Source of the DNA: Tenodera sinensis
Taxonomy: Eukaryota; Arthropoda; Insecta; Mantodea; Mantidae
Reading direction: 5' to 3'
DNA length: 64,000 bases
Assembly (NCBI GenBank): GCA_030765045.1
Contig: CM060962.1
Span: 92,111,412 to 92,175,411, forward strand
The notes under the pieces: generated by a model
The model's input: only the letters and a program-made list of their open reading frames with translations
Told to the model about the DNA's origin: nothing
Database searches by the model: none
Shown here: positions 1 to 12,703 of the stretch, piece after piece
Layout: the number at the start of each line of letters is the position of its first letter
How positions within the stretch are numbered: position 1 is the stretch's first letter
Translations under genes and position numbers: made by a program

Positions 1-576
1 GACACCTTCCCATCTACTATGGGCATAACCACTTTCTGGTGCACTTCTATTGATTTGTTATCAACTTCTGTTGATAGCAAATCAACTGGTTGTTTGTACG
101 TGCTGTGCCCTAAGCTCCCATCACACCCCCATTTGCAAATTAACATTAGCCTGTGGCCTCTACATTATTTGTTATATCAGTGGCACTTTTCTGCTAGCTA
201 CAACAATTAATGTAACACAGTGTATACTTGGAAGCAGTTGCTGACTAGCAAGGAGAAAGCAACCAGTCAGGAGGTTTGCTGACTGCCCCTCACTTTGCAA
301 ATATTTGCTGAGCGCACCATATTTTCAGTACCTGGAATTACACTGCCCAGATATCACTTTTTGCACTGTATCAATATTTATACTAACAGAAGTATACAAG
401 ACACTATATTCAATACAAATCTCAATTTTTATAAAAAGTCTGGGTTTGCATCTATACCCTATAAGAGATAAATTCTCACATTAGATATATAAAGTGAAAC
501 ACACTTTTAAGCCACTTTCAGATGATATGCATTATATTTTAATCAAAACAAACTCAAAGAAACTCAAAAGTAAGTC
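1..576. other. No gene seen
   Basis: AT-rich sequence with only short chance ORFs. I see no splice-flanked exon, no recognisable transposon protein and no tandem repeat here. Confidence 0.6.
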
Positions 577-737
577 AGAAAGTTGAATCAGACTTGAAAA
601 AGCCAATGTTAGCTGGGATTTGAACCATGGATCTTTAGGACAGTTGCCGAAAGAAGGCTATCTGTTCCAAAGATTCATGGTTCGTAGCCCAGCCATGGCA
701 TTGGATTTTTCAAGTTTGATTCAACTTTTCAACTTCT
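577..737. repeat. Fold-back hairpin element with tRNA-like arms
   Basis: Two arms of about 60 bases face each other. The left arm begins around AAGTTGAATCAGACTTGAAA and the right arm, read on the other strand, begins AAGTTGAATCAAACTTGAAA. The match continues through a GGGATTTGAACCATGGATC-like stretch that resembles the reverse complement of a tRNA B box (GGTTCAAATCC). The loop is short. This is the shape of a fold-back element or of two tRNA-derived SINE heads joined head to head. I see no clear target-site duplication. Confidence 0.6.
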
Positions 738-2331
738 GTGCATACACACAGCTTGTGTGGAAGAATATTAAAAAACATCAAAAATAAATGTTCTGATAAT
801 TTTTCCACACTGGCTACAAATAAAGTTCAATTTGATTTACAAATGTATGGAATAGTCAGTACTCTTACAATTGACCTTTGGCTTTCCATGCTGATCATAC
901 ATCCCTATGCCTCACTGAAATTATGATATGCACATTATACTTTACAAGGCTTTCAAAGTAGTGAAAAGCTGCAGCAGTTTTCTGAAAATCTTCAAACTAA
1001 TGAGGGTTTGAGAAAATTGATACACAGTGTATTAGATAGTGATAATTATACCTTGGACTTTTAGTTCCTAAAAATCTTTAGGTACCTAAAATATGTTCTA
1101 CCACAATTCAAAATAGGTCCTAAAATTACAAAATAGGTGAATAAAAAATGGCATTATTTTATTTCCCATTACAAATTAGCTGAAACACTTGACAATGCCT
1201 TTATTGTACATGTTCATAATTAGAGTTACAGTAAACAACTAACATCTTTTCTAAGATTCCCACAGAGAAACTGCATCACTTGTCAGATAATACCATCATC
1301 TAAGCCAAAATGAGCATTCCACATCAGCTAATGTCACCGGAGCATATTTAAAATATTGCTATTAGACGCAAGGGAACAGCACATTCATTTGTTCAGGTGG
1401 TCTGCCAGACAAGATGTCAGCAACTGTGTGGAGAACTGTCAGTCCTGGGTTTGTTTGAACAACCGATTTGAATTTTTCAGGAACTTCTTCACCAACATAA
1501 TCAGGAACCAAGTTGATTTTTTCTTCACCTCTTCTGTCAATCCCAGTTGCAAGTAGACTGGTTTTACTGAAGCCTCTAGAGCATTAATAGTGGGGACTAG
1601 AAATACATGTGGTTTGATGAATGCAGTATCATGGACAACTGTTGGGTCCTGCAGAAACTCTTTAGCTGCTCACAGCATCCTCCCCCAGTTTCAAAATAAT
1701 GTTCTTAATGCCTTCCATATTATGCATTGTTCACTGTGATTGTTGTCAAGGCACAATTGGCATACAGGTTTACAGTGTTTTCATATTAGCAAATGAAGAA
1801 ATTGAAAAATGTAAAATTAGAAAAAATAGGTTCTAATGTGAAATTACGTATTTTTAGAACATATATTCCTATAATTGGTATATACACAACTTTTATTTTC
1901 TATATATCATGAGGAACAAAATAGTTTTTCACCTAAACTCCAAGGTCTGGTGATAATGAAAATGGTAATTTTTCTAAATGTAAAACAGTCTGAAGAAACT
2001 TCTAATAACAGTGATAATGCATCTAGTGCCCAAAGCTGCGAGAAAAATAATTATAAAACCAATGATGATATGGCAGATCCTTCAAAATGGGTGACGAAAC
2101 TAATGCTTATGCAATAAGGGATATAGATAAATGTGTTTCTATCTTCTGGACATGTCTACGTTCACCTCTTTTGTTGTGTATCACAAGATTATGGAAAAGG
2201 ACAAGCTATGCACTCTTTAGAATAAGCATTGTGCAGCACTACTGGAGTCTGTGCAGCTGCCAGAGTATTTGGTTTGAGGCCAAACTTCATCCAACACAAC
2301 CCCTATGAGACTACAAGTAAAATCATGGGCT
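738..2331. other. No gene seen
   Basis: AT-rich unique-looking DNA. Short ORFs (for example near 1875-2117) lack any domain I recognise. The stretch just upstream of 2332 could belong to the piggyBac relic but shows no conserved block. Confidence 0.5.
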
Positions 2332-2484
2332 CACTTTCCTATGCATATTCCCTCCACCAAAAACGAAACAAAAGTTACCAAATGGTGTGTCCTGTGCTAC
2401 AGCAGGGGCAAATGAAGTGTGTGGCAATGTAAAAAGTATAATGTTGCTCTTCATTTAGAGAATTGTTTAGAGGTCTAACACATA
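2332..2484 (+). pseudogene. piggyBac-type transposase C-terminal cysteine-rich domain relic
   Basis: The plus-strand frame reads a HFPxHIP-like lead-in, then WCVLCYSRGK, a stop, QCKKYNVALHLENCLEV, a stop and H. This follows the C-terminal zinc-binding pattern of piggyBac transposases, which is CxxC, then CxxC, then a Cys-Phe-Glu...His block. Two stop codons and lost cysteines show it is dead. That domain normally binds the element's end repeats. No TTAA-flanked ends were found nearby, so this is an isolated fragment. The call rests on one short domain. Confidence 0.5.
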
Positions 2485-5400
2485 TAGCAGCTGCATTAGG
2501 ACAACAGTACTGATAAGTTTATGGTTTTAATATGATATATACAAATTTTTAGCAAAAAATACTTATTGGTTAATTTTAAATGACTTTTTAAGCATTAAGC
2601 TATTATCACCCTCATTGCTAGGAGATTTAAATCTGATTTCTTGGTTAGTTGAATAGGTATTCAAATATGATGTGATTGGTTTAAGAATAGTTTCATGCTT
2701 AGGGTAATACTTAAACCGTTTTCATGAAAGCAGTTCACACACCTGCCAGTTTGCTGAAATTGAAACCAGCAGAACTTTTTCTCACTCACCACAACATAAT
2801 TTTGTGATGACATGAACTTTAGCACACACAAAATATCCAGTACAGTAAATTTAGAAAAATAACATAATAGAAACCGTAACACTGAAACAAGAATACAATG
2901 TATTTACTAAGCTTTTTAAGTAGAAGGTGCCTAATATATACAAATTTTGCAGAGTGTGGGCATCAGCTGTTTAAGACAGTGCATTTCACAAAATAATTTA
3001 ACTATTAATCTAGAGATGTTGTTTGCAGATGTCTTTAATGTCACAGAGATATATTTCAGGTTGCAACAATAGATGCGCAACCTTTCAGACCTTCTTCTGT
3101 AACTTTGTTAGCACTTTTCAGAAAGTCTTAAATAAAACTGCACAAAGGATTCAGTAGGGCTCCTATATTGCAATCCAATGTTTTATAAGTCATCAGTGAC
3201 CAAAGTGGTTTCTATTCTTTATCACAAGACTGAGAACATGTTAAATATTATTGTAAAGAATACTTAAAACTGCTAACATAACAAGCTATTTTATCATATT
3301 TTAATATTCCACCTCATCCACAAATACCAGTTATTCTTGCCCATTTATTATCTTCCCCACCAAAAGGGATGGCTCAGGCTGTAGCATCTGAAGTTGGCAT
3401 TAAGGAGATCCTGTATTTAATTCCCTTTTGGACTAGTCACCTTGACTTTGGATACTTTTTGTGCTATTTCCAGGTTGGTATCTGAATGCTGAGATGGTTT
3501 TTACAGCACCATTATTTTCCTCTCCCTCAGTTTCTCTCAGACATGGCAGGGCCTGGCTTGATGTTCAGAGGTGTGTGGCTCATGCAGTAGATGCACTTTT
3601 AAGGACAGAACTAGAGCCTTCTGCCCGAATCTGTCCATCTATTCTTCCAGATGGGTGGGGGCCACACCTCACTGTGCTGTGCTGTGCTGTGCCACCCTTC
3701 CTAGTCTTCTGCCATTGCTTCCCCCACCATTGGGAGAGATTTAGTAGACACTGCAGGTCTGGATCTCAGTAAAAACAACCAATCATGACTTATTTACCTT
3801 GTTACAGACTATTGCCAAAATGAAAGTGCAGATGATTGCACACCTATCAATCTCATTATCATGCTCCCTTTTTACTCCACCCTAAGCAGTTCCCCTAACT
3901 AAGAGCTAACAGTCTACTTAGATCCCGTGCTTGACCATGCTATCTCAATTAACCAACAGACACTAGCTAGTTAGACAGTGATAATGCTTTGGACTGATGA
4001 TTTATGAATCTCCTACATATGCTCAATAGTTATTTCTGTGCACCTGTGTTTGTTTTTACCGAAACAACCATTTTTGAAAGACTGCACAAAACTGAAACCA
4101 GTACAAAATGACCTACCCAGTAATTAAACTATAAAAATAAATAATTACAAAGTAGAACCTCTCAGATTAATATAGATATGAGAATGTGTATGAAGGTTAA
4201 TACGGTTTGTAATACCCACCCAACAAACTGAGTATGCAATTGTGTTATAATTAAATGAATTGTTGTAGCTTATAAAAGAATGCATTTGTTTTATAATTTA
4301 ACATTCTCAAATAAATGTCTAGTATTACTGCATATATCTGCCCTTGAAAGCAGTACCTATATTAGCACTTCCTTCTGATGAACAATGACTTGCCAGCAAT
4401 TGTATTACAACTGGAACACAGCAGAACATGGCAGTATTATGGCTACTTGCGAGGAACTGAGCTATGACTATAACTGCTCGGCTAAATCTTTAACGGGTTG
4501 CCATATGTGATCACGTTTACATGAGGATGCGAACCTCTATTATACAATAGGTCTAGCTTTGGCCTAGGTGCTGAAATCCTCGTCTGCTTCTTAAACCTTA
4601 ACATCATCTCCTACTTCCTATGAAGTAATCAGGATGCAAATTTTAACCCTTTATCTGATTTTAAAATAAATGGGAATTCTGTTTTATAAGAATAATCCAA
4701 AACCTTGTGGTACTGCTTTTTGTCACTCAAGCTAATTCTTCCTGATACTACAAACATAGCAAAGTGCACCACTTCTTATATATTTTCGCTTTTACGGCCA
4801 GTGCCCATTTGCAGTAAAATTGCTTCTGGGCTTCTTGGCCATGGTCAAAAAGTAGAAACCATTCCTGACACTTCACTTAAAGCTGTGTTGAGCATCATCT
4901 GAGAACATTTTCTGCTCATCAGTTATGCTGGGTATCCTTAGAGACCACTAGTTGTGCAATCAAATTTTAAATCATACAAATACTTCATGCTATACATTTT
5001 GTTGCTACTCAGTGAAGAGGGAGAACAACAGTGATTAAGGATAGATGTATAGATAAGATCTAGCCTATTATAGCACTCTATACCTATTAGCACAATACAT
5101 TTGGCTGTAATCTTAAGTTAGAGGGAAGTCTTAATTACCATTAACAAATTACAATATAATGCAATAGAATTTAATGCTTTGTCACATCCACAGTCAAAAT
5201 CGGTACACCCCACAAAGGCATAAAAGCTCATCTATTCCACAAAGTGTAAAAAGGCCTCCACTCCTATCCTAATTGGCAAGAATAAATTCCATTTTAAGCA
5301 CTGAGGAATTGTAATTTATATAGGTAAGGGGTAGAAATAGTAGAAATTGAAGCAGTGTTACAATATCATGAGCAAAACATTCTACTTTAAATGCAAGAGA

Positions 5401-5599
5401 ATATATCACATACATGAACTAAATAAAAATAAGGTTGAATAGCTGAAACAAAATGTAACTTCAATGGGATAAAACAATGAAGAGCTCAAAAATACATAAC
5501 ACCATCAAGGATTGCTTAAATTTTATGCACAGTTAAGTGAGCGGTAATATGTCATGATAGTATCATATAACAATCAGCACAAATGACGTAGACATATCA
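2485..5599. other. No gene seen
   Basis: Over 3 kb without a supported gene. The interval 3461-3772 carries an open frame of about 100 codons that I do not recognise, in a more GC-rich patch with a short CTGTG run near 3676-3700. The rest is AT-rich. Some of it may be old repeats, but none is recognisable by eye. Confidence 0.5.
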
Positions 5600-5625
5600 C
5601 AAGGAGGTATGTCCCAATAGTTGCA

Positions 5626-6625
5626 TCAATATTTGGTGTAACCCCCTCGGGCAGCAATACAGGCATGTATCTGTGCAGGCAGACGATTGTACAAGTGGAG
5701 AATGGCATCCTGTGATACACTGTCCCAAGCATCTTGCACCTGTTGTCGCAGTTCAGCAATGGTTGTGGCTGGCCGTGAGGACCCAGTCACTTTCTTTCCC
5801 ATCATGTCCCGTACAGGTTCAATGGGAGAGAGATCAGCGGACCATGCTGGCCAGGGCAGTTGTTGTATACCATACAGAGCACGTTTCGTTGCTGCAGCTG
5901 TATGGGGACGTGCGTTATCCTGTTGAAACAGCACATCACCTTCCTGTTAAAGAAATGGCAGTAACACAGGATTAATTACCTGCTGGATATAGCTGGCACT
6001 GGTTTCACGTCCCTGCACAAACACCAAAGGCGAGCGCGAGTTGTAAATGATGGTACCCCACACCATGATGCCAGGAGTTGGACCTTTTGTGTCATGGGCG
6101 AATGCACTCTGGACAAACTCGCTCACCAGCTCTACGCCGTACGCGTACACAACCATCACTTGCAAACAGGCAGAACCTACTCTCATCACTGAAGACAACA
6201 GAGTGCCATTCCATTGTCCAATGAGCCCTTTCTCGACACCAGAGGAGACATGCATCAAGGTGTTGTGGTGTAAGAGGTGCCTTGGCTAGGGGCACACGTG
6301 ATTTGAGTCCTGCTGTAGCAAGATGGTTTCCAACAGTCCATGCTGACACTCCAGGTGCTACCTGAGCCTGTATCGCCTCCCTGGATGCTGTTCAGGCACT
6401 CACTGATGCCCGTACAATGCATCGATCCAGACGCGCGTCTGTAGAACGTGGTCGCCCAGAACCTGGCCTATGGGAGTGAGAATGTTCCACAGACCATTGC
6501 TGAAAACACTGACACACCACCGATACATTGCACCCAAGATGTGCAGCAATTTGTAGATAGGTCCATCCAGGCTCAAATGGCTCTAGCTGTGAGACAACAG
6601 GAGCATGTGCGCGTTGTTGTGGCAT
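5626..6625 (-). pseudogene. Tc1-like transposase, frameshifted
   Basis: Cut-and-paste DDE transposase of the Tc1/mariner superfamily, read on the minus strand in at least three frames. From the N-terminus it shows a helix-turn-helix region (GWTYLQIAAHLGCNVSVVCQ), then a GSGRPRST linker, the catalytic FSDESRFCL block, GIMVWGTI, and QDNARPHTA followed by WPAWSADLSPIEP. All three acidic residues can be seen. By my count 32 residues lie between the second D and the E, fewer than the 34 of classic Tc1. Several frame changes mean no functional protein is made. The 3' side in plus coordinates keeps a terminal repeat ending at 6858. Confidence 0.85.
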
Positions 6626-6830
6626 CGCTACACTCTAGAGTGTCGTTTGACACCAACGTTCAACTGTTTAGGTACCACAGTGACTGCCTGCACCATGGAC
6701 ACCAAAGGCATAGAGACACTGCTGTGCAGTGCCATCTTTTGTCCACCGACCATGACACATCAATCATCAGTTCTGTAACCTCTCAATATCCACATACTAT
6801 GCCCATGTGTTGATATACACAGTCCTTACT

Positions 6831-6860
6831 GGTGTTGCATTTTTTTTTTCCGCCAGTGTA
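6831..6860. repeat. Tc1-like terminal inverted repeat and TA target
   Basis: The sequence ends GGTGTTGCAT, a T run, then CCGCCAGTG followed by TA. Read on the minus strand this is TA-CACTGGCGG-(A)n-TGCAACACC, a form typical of Tc1-like ends. A matching left end is not clear. A weak candidate with GTGAGCGG lies near 5535-5545. Confidence 0.6.
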
Positions 6861-7020
6861 GTAATATCTAAAACGCACAGATCACTGCTTCAGCTGTTTG
6901 CCGCATGCCACATGTTTTAACAGGAAGCTATATTTGAATCCACTTTTGCAGTAAATTTAAAATTACATCAATAAAGCTTTCACAAATACTAATTCTTTTA
7001 TGAATAGAAATAAATTCAAA

Positions 7021-7263
7021 CTAAAAAGAGCTGGACAATTTAATATTTGGAGAAGGGTTTCTGTTCTCAAGGCAGTGACCAACAGAGTTATTTGAATATA
7101 ATCCCAGCTCTCTTGCGAGGTAGTTAACTGACACAAGACGTGAGTATGGTACCTTTCTCACTACAGCTCTGGTGAATCTGAATGTGATCCAAGCCTTCAG
7201 CATCTGGCTCCAGCTCAATGCATATCTGCCTTTCATGCTTGTGTGCTTGAGCCTCTGTGATAG
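7021..7263 (-). pseudogene. 3' part of a Penelope-like element, left of the hAT insertion
   Basis: This flank continues the sequence at 10468 onward once the hAT element and one copy of the 8-bp duplication are removed. It is therefore the downstream (3') portion of the Penelope-like relic whose GIY-YIG domain lies near 10740-10960. An open frame is present but matches nothing I recognise. It is probably 3' non-coding or a decayed tail. Confidence 0.5.
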
Positions 7264-7271
7264 GAAAGACA
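7264..7271. repeat. Left target-site duplication of the hAT element
   Basis: GAAAGACA, repeated exactly at 10460-10467 on the other side of the element. Confidence 0.95.
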
Positions 7272-10200
7272 TAGTGTTGCCAACCCATACTCAAGGAGAT
7301 AAGCTAGATCGTCGTTCAAAATAAGCCAAAAAGCCTAAATATGAACTGAGAAAAAAGCTAGAAAAAAAGCTAACGATTTATTTAGCTGTAATTATTAGTT
7401 ATCAATATTCTTTAACGACGTAGTGTTACGTACGTTATTGACATGTTCAATGTTCACCGGCCTCCATGGCTACTTCTGAACTCGCTGAATGCAATTTAAT
7501 CTATTCTACGTAATAAATACTATTACTTCATTTAGCTTTATGTTAATAACGAATGACATTACTACATTACCTCATTTAGAAGTGGAGCTGCACTTCCTCT
7601 GCATCATCGGGGTCGATTTCGTGAATTTCAGGGAAGAGAATTTAAGTAGTATGTTCCTGTGGTGTTTGTGAAGTACTTGGTGTGTCATCACTCGAACCAC
7701 TACTATACGAAGCCAATGTCCCTATTTTATTTAATACTTCGGGGGGAAACTGATAATTTTTACAACACTTGCCCATCCGACGAAGTCCTGACCTGACTGC
7801 TGTAATTGAATTTAGCATTTGTGTTCCCATTCTGTTACGGAGTTTGGTTTTTATTATGTTCATCATGCTAAAAAGCCTCTCTATCTCGGCATTGGACCAA
7901 GGTAGTACCAGCAAAGATACTGCAACGTCAGCTAGCTCTTGAAAGGAATTAACACCCGATGCATCTTTGTAACTTGCCACGTCATGCCAGAAACGCAATG
8001 TCTGTGAAGTTTCCTTCCAGGTTACAGTAATTAAGTTCTGCCACTGAAATTCTGCTTTTGTGATTTTTTCAGGAGGAATATTTAAATATTTCATGACTGG
8101 AATAAGGGACTCTTTCACTACTCGCAAAGAATTTTCAACCGACAAGATGGACACTTTTCTTAAAATTTTTACATTATCGGGAAATCTTGCCTGCAGTTCA
8201 CAATGTAGCTTCAACAAAAAAGTGATACACCGCTTCCTAAAATCCTTTTCGTCGTCAGGAGGTAATTTTAAACCCCGAAGTTTCTCCTCCACTTCATAGC
8301 CTAAATACGCATGCCAGTCCACATAATTCTCAGGGTTATCAATAAGGAAATCTTCTTTGCAAATTGGAGGTACAAATTTTCTTGCTATACTCTCTACCAA
8401 AAGTACTAAATCCTCCAATAATTTACACGGATCTGCCACTTGCTATTCAAATGATTTATTAACCCTTTGAACGTCGCTTAGTACTGGTCGAATGAATAGA
8501 AGAAATGCATGATTTTTTTCATCAACATATATAGCATGCAAGAGTGAGGCAGAATAGTCTCTGTCTCTTGATTTGGCCATGCTAAACATAGTCTTAAGTT
8601 CAAGCCATTGGTCAAGTAATCTGACAACAGCACTTTCTATTGAAAGCCACCGGGTCTGACACACTTGTACAATTCTGTGAGGTTGATGACCATCGTTAAT
8701 AGCAGCATACAAAGCCTTATATTGACTCTGACGTAAAGCCGAGTGGGTAAACCAATTGTAGGTTTCGCGTATCAGAAAATCCAGGTTTGTTGGAAGATAT
8801 TGAGCAGCGGAAGAAATTGCCAGCTGCAAAGAATGGCACACGCAGCGTATCATTATGAGCCCTGGACATTCTTGGCGCAATCTAGTGCAAACTCCATTGT
8901 TGACGCCTGTCATAACAGCAGCATTATCAACGCCGATACCCTTTAAATTCTTTATATCTAACCCTTTCTCACGCAATGTTTTCAAAACACAGGCAGCGAT
9001 TGACTCAGAGTCGCAAGATTGTAGCTCAGAAAAAGCTAGAAATGTAGAAATTAACCCACCGTTTCTAAGACTAAAATACACTATTGCAATCCCCAAAATT
9101 TTGGTAACACTGATGTCGTTTGACTCGTCAATAGGTATACTATACACTCCAGTCCCTATATCTTCTCGCAATACTTTCTCAAAATGAGGACCTAAAACAA
9201 AGTTCACCAACGCACTACATTTTGTCCTGTGCAACTGAATATTTGCCGCAGTTGGACTGTCACTAAACATAGATTTGCAAAGTTCACCAAGGTCGTCAAT
9301 ACTTAATAGTGATGAATGACACGCAACAAAAAGTGAGAGAGAAGCTTCGGCATTTCGTAACTTCTCAGAATCCCTACTTAAGCTAAGAAATTGGTCCAAC
9401 CTTCTTGAAGAGCTAAATGCACTAGATGAAGCTAAATGCTTTTTAGTTTTAGCATGCTGCAAAAGATCACTGCATTTTGCGTTAAAGATAGCTTTACAAA
9501 ATTTGCATTTAACTTTATCTTTATCACTCGGCTCTTCTAAAAGCCAGTCCTTAAAAGCGGGGTCACTAAGCCACTCCTTTCGAAAATGCTGTTGATATTT
9601 TGGAGGCATTTCACACGAATACGAAGTAGTTTGTAACAATAAAAGTGTAGAATAACAGTTAACACAATGACTAAATATCATCAATCACAGAATCACTATA
9701 CATGAACCGACCACACCCGTTTTCAATGCACTACTTACTTGCACTTGTAGCCCACCGAGATGAGAGTGCGTAATGAAGGGGACGGGAACAACGCAACTGA
9801 AAAGTTTCTTTAGGTTTTAAGTTACTGTAAATAATTATATAATTTCTTGAACCAAACACAGGTCACCTGCATCTGTTATGCTAGGAGGAGGAAAGAGGAA
9901 CAAACAAATACCATCACCAAGAAGTCTGCATGGGATAAACAGATACGTGTTTTAAATAACACACATATACACTCAAAGTTTACTGCCAGTATCAGCAGAA
10001 GTGAGAAGCATAAACGCAGTTAATAAATAGCCAGTAGCCTAGCTAAAGTCCCGGAAACACCAATATCTGTACCACACGCAATTACTTTGAGGGAAGTAGG
10101 CTAGAGAAATCTCTCCGGTGTATGCTGAATAAGATGTTATTGTTTATTCGTTATCTCAAGTCTCCGGTTTGAAGAGTATTTATTTTCCGTCCTCTTTATT

Positions 10201-10459
10201 ATCCACCATAGTTTACGTTTTAATAGAGACTTGTGTTACGATAACGGAAGCCAGCTCCCTCATCGGTCTTATCTCGTGCTTCTAACAAAACAGTCATATA
10301 CTACCATGGATTCATTTTCTTCTGCCTATTTTTTATAAATGCCCTATTAAGGCAAAAAAAGCTAAAATTCCCGCTAAGCGGGAATAGTAGTTTTTTGCCG
10401 CTAACACGAAATTTAATAAAGCTAGATTTAGCGGGAAAAAAGCTAAATTGGCAACACTG
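7272..10459 (-). mobile_element. hAT DNA transposon, near-complete
   Basis: A 3188-bp element. Its left end is TAGTGTTGCCAA and its right end is the inverse of CAGTGTTGCCAA, so 11 of 12 bases match. It is flanked by a perfect 8-bp duplication, GAAAGACA, at 7264-7271 and 10460-10467, the length expected for hAT elements. It carries one transposase gene on the minus strand (7642-9684) and subterminal AGCTAAAA-type motifs near both ends. It sits inside a Penelope-like element, so it is the younger of the two. The perfect duplication and near-intact ORF suggest a fairly recent insertion. Confidence 0.95.
7642..9684 (-). pseudogene. hAT transposase broken by one in-frame TAG
   Basis: One reading frame of about 680 codons runs from 9684 down to 7642, interrupted only by TAG at 8443-8445. 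The likely true start is the MPPKYQQHF methionine at about 9609. The order is a BED-like zinc finger (CKFC ... H ... KKH), the RNase H-like core with IPIDESND and GVDNAAVMTG supplying two catalytic aspartates, and the C-terminal dimerisation region LPWSNAEIERLFSMMN with the glutamate. The wider family is that of BED-finger hAT proteins related to vertebrate ZBED/KRAB-domain relatives. The stop falls between the core and the C-terminal third, so translation would lose the E residue. The protein would bind the element's own ends. Confidence 0.92.
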
Positions 10460-10467
10460 GAAAGACA
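10460..10467. repeat. Right target-site duplication of the hAT element
   Basis: GAAAGACA, identical to 7264-7271. Confidence 0.95.
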
Positions 10468-11390
10468 GTATTCATATTCAAGATGTTCTCGGGCTTCGAG
10501 CCAGGTGTAGTGATGAAGAGCCATCAACGTTTCGGCAGTGTACATCTCTCCCATCATCAGGATGATGAATGACTAGCAAGAGTGAAGGGACCAGTATATG
10601 TACTGTCCGCTAGTACGTACCGAGTAGAAAACACCCAGTCTAATGTGGAGGTGGTTAAACGCTCCGTTGGAATCTGTGTTTTCTAAGCCGGTCGATTTCA
10701 ACTTTAAGGCTGGTTTCCAGGAGGGACTAAACTGCAATCCAGCATCCCGGTTCAGTGTGCTCTACATTTTGCCACAATGATCGTTTCTTTGAAGTTAGCT
10801 CTGTGGTCTTTTTCAAAGCAGTGTTCCGCCAGCCCTTACTTGTCAGGCTGCATTAAGCGTATGGACCAATTGTGCTCCTTGACTCTGGTGGAAATGGTCC
10901 TGCCGGTTTGCCCTATTTACAGCATCCCGCATTCACAGAGGATACGGTATACCTCTGGTACATTAAGGTCTGGTTTGGTAAATGTCCCACATATCCTTGA
11001 TCAGCTCTTGAAATGGATCAGCTTTTTCATTTTTGCAGTTCTGGTACCAAAGATACTCCACCAAATGTACATACATTCCAGACTGTCTGATACCACCCCT
11101 TGATAGGCAATGTCAGAGAGATTGCCAGCACAACTCAATATTATTTGTATGGACATTTGTTATATGGTTCATGAAAGGCACACTGTGGCTTATGGTTAAG
11201 TGGCTGCAAAACATCCAGCCATTAAGCCATTGCATACACCTCAGCAGTTGGTGTGGGTTGAGCTGGCGAAGTCCACATGCTCTTCAATTAAAGCAAAGGG
11301 GTTGGTACCAACTCTTGATTATTGGGGCACACTGTCATCTATACTTAATTGGTGACCACATTGATCAAGGATCCAGTTTTCTTCCATGAT
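10468..11390 (-). pseudogene. Penelope-like retroelement relic with GIY-YIG endonuclease
   Basis: On the minus strand, 10960 to 10740 encodes YRILCECGML, a stop, IGQTGRTISTRVKEH, then a LAEHCFEKDHRANF block. This is the C-terminal GIY-YIG endonuclease of Penelope-like elements, here with several stop codons (the Y of the second motif is lost to a stop). Sequence up to about 11390 shows weakly conserved residues from the RT-endonuclease linker. Downstream, the element's tail continues to 10468 and resumes at 7263 beyond the hAT insertion. No complete RT core is visible, so the copy is truncated. Confidence 0.8.
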
Positions 11391-12703
11391 GCAGCCGTCA
11401 TATATCCTCTTTCAAATTTTGCATTTGTTGATCTGAATAATGTGATTGGCACCTCCTATTTTGCCCCTGTTGATGTATTTGTTGTCCATTGAGGATATAA
11501 ACACTTCCCGAAAACAGTTGAACTGATCAGCTTTTGTTTTGTGGCTTACACTTGTGTTTGCAATAGGACAATGCATAACAGTTACCTCGTACAAAATGCA
11601 TGTGCATAGCTGAGTGTAAATAGGAATATGTGGGTAGTATATAACCAAGTAGCCATCATCATGAATTCCAAAAACAGTTTATGTCCTCATCTACATGAAA
11701 ATATCTCATATCTGCAATTCCGTTTCATCATGGGGTAAAGGGCGACATTACACTCCCAACATGACATGTGCGTTCTTAACAAAATTGTATCATACAGGAA
11801 CTACATGCATTGTTCGTCACCATAACACAATGGTGCAAGATCAGTAATATTAACGAATCATATGGTGAACACAAGTACAATTTCATAACATTTTTATAGT
11901 ACTGTCTGCAAGACATATGTCTGAGGCACTGGTGCAGAGGTTGGCAGCAAATGGCTCTGCAACTTCTGAGATTACCTGCACTGCTATTCCAGGGCAAGTT
12001 CAGCAGTTTCTATCTGTGCACATTTAATTATGCCTGGTCTTGGGCTTAGAAAGAATTTTTACAGGACATAAGGTAAAGAATATCCATACCAACTTTATAG
12101 TTGCACTAAGTTTAATGTTGTAATAAATGTAGCAACACTTTTGTCATTAAATGGTAAAGTTTGTAATTGAAGAGCGTTTTTTCAAAACTCGATGGATCCA
12201 CAAAATGTGTTTCTGAGAAAAACTGTTTTTTCTATTTATTGGTAATACTAATTAGTAAGCACAGCAACTATATTAGTCATTCAGTTCTCCTTTCTGAAAA
12301 TGTCTCATTGAATGTGAAAAGAAACAAGTAGCATAGTTTAACTAGTGCAAATTTGAGGTTTGAAAATGTAGAGTTTTTTCAAAAACCAATAGATGCTGAT
12401 TGACTTTTCTGCATGAGTGAGAAATTTACGCATGACATTTTGTTATTTTTGTCATTTATTATTTTTGTTACTTTTTATTTATGTATTTATTATTTTTTTA
12501 TTATTTTCACCTTTTCATAGTACATAATGTACTAAATGTACTATACAACCAAAGTATTAATGTTTATAATGATTATTTTAGTATGTATAAATGTAGAAAC
12601 TAAGTACTGCTACATTCACTATAACAATATATTTTGTTTTATTTATATAACAAACATATTGAATACATACAAAGAAATTTCAAATAATATGAATAAGTAA
12701 GTT
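11391..12703. other. No gene seen
   Basis: AT-rich DNA. 11391-11560 may be further Penelope-like decay. 12160-12420 contains two related TTTTTTCAAAA-type stretches, possibly subterminal sequence of the transposase relic to the right. Nothing codes for a protein I recognise. Confidence 0.4.

Noticed and set aside
3461..3772. 103-codon open frame in a GC-richer patch
   Set aside because: No recognised domain, no start context or splice support; probably chance.
7021..7272. Host exon disrupted by the hAT element
   Set aside because: Joining the two flanks gives no consistent long frame, and the right flank belongs to a Penelope-like element.
10470..10520. A KPENIL-like stretch on the minus strand that recalls a protein kinase catalytic loop
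   Set aside because: It lies in the tail of the Penelope-like relic, the frame has a stop just upstream, and no other kinase motif is near.
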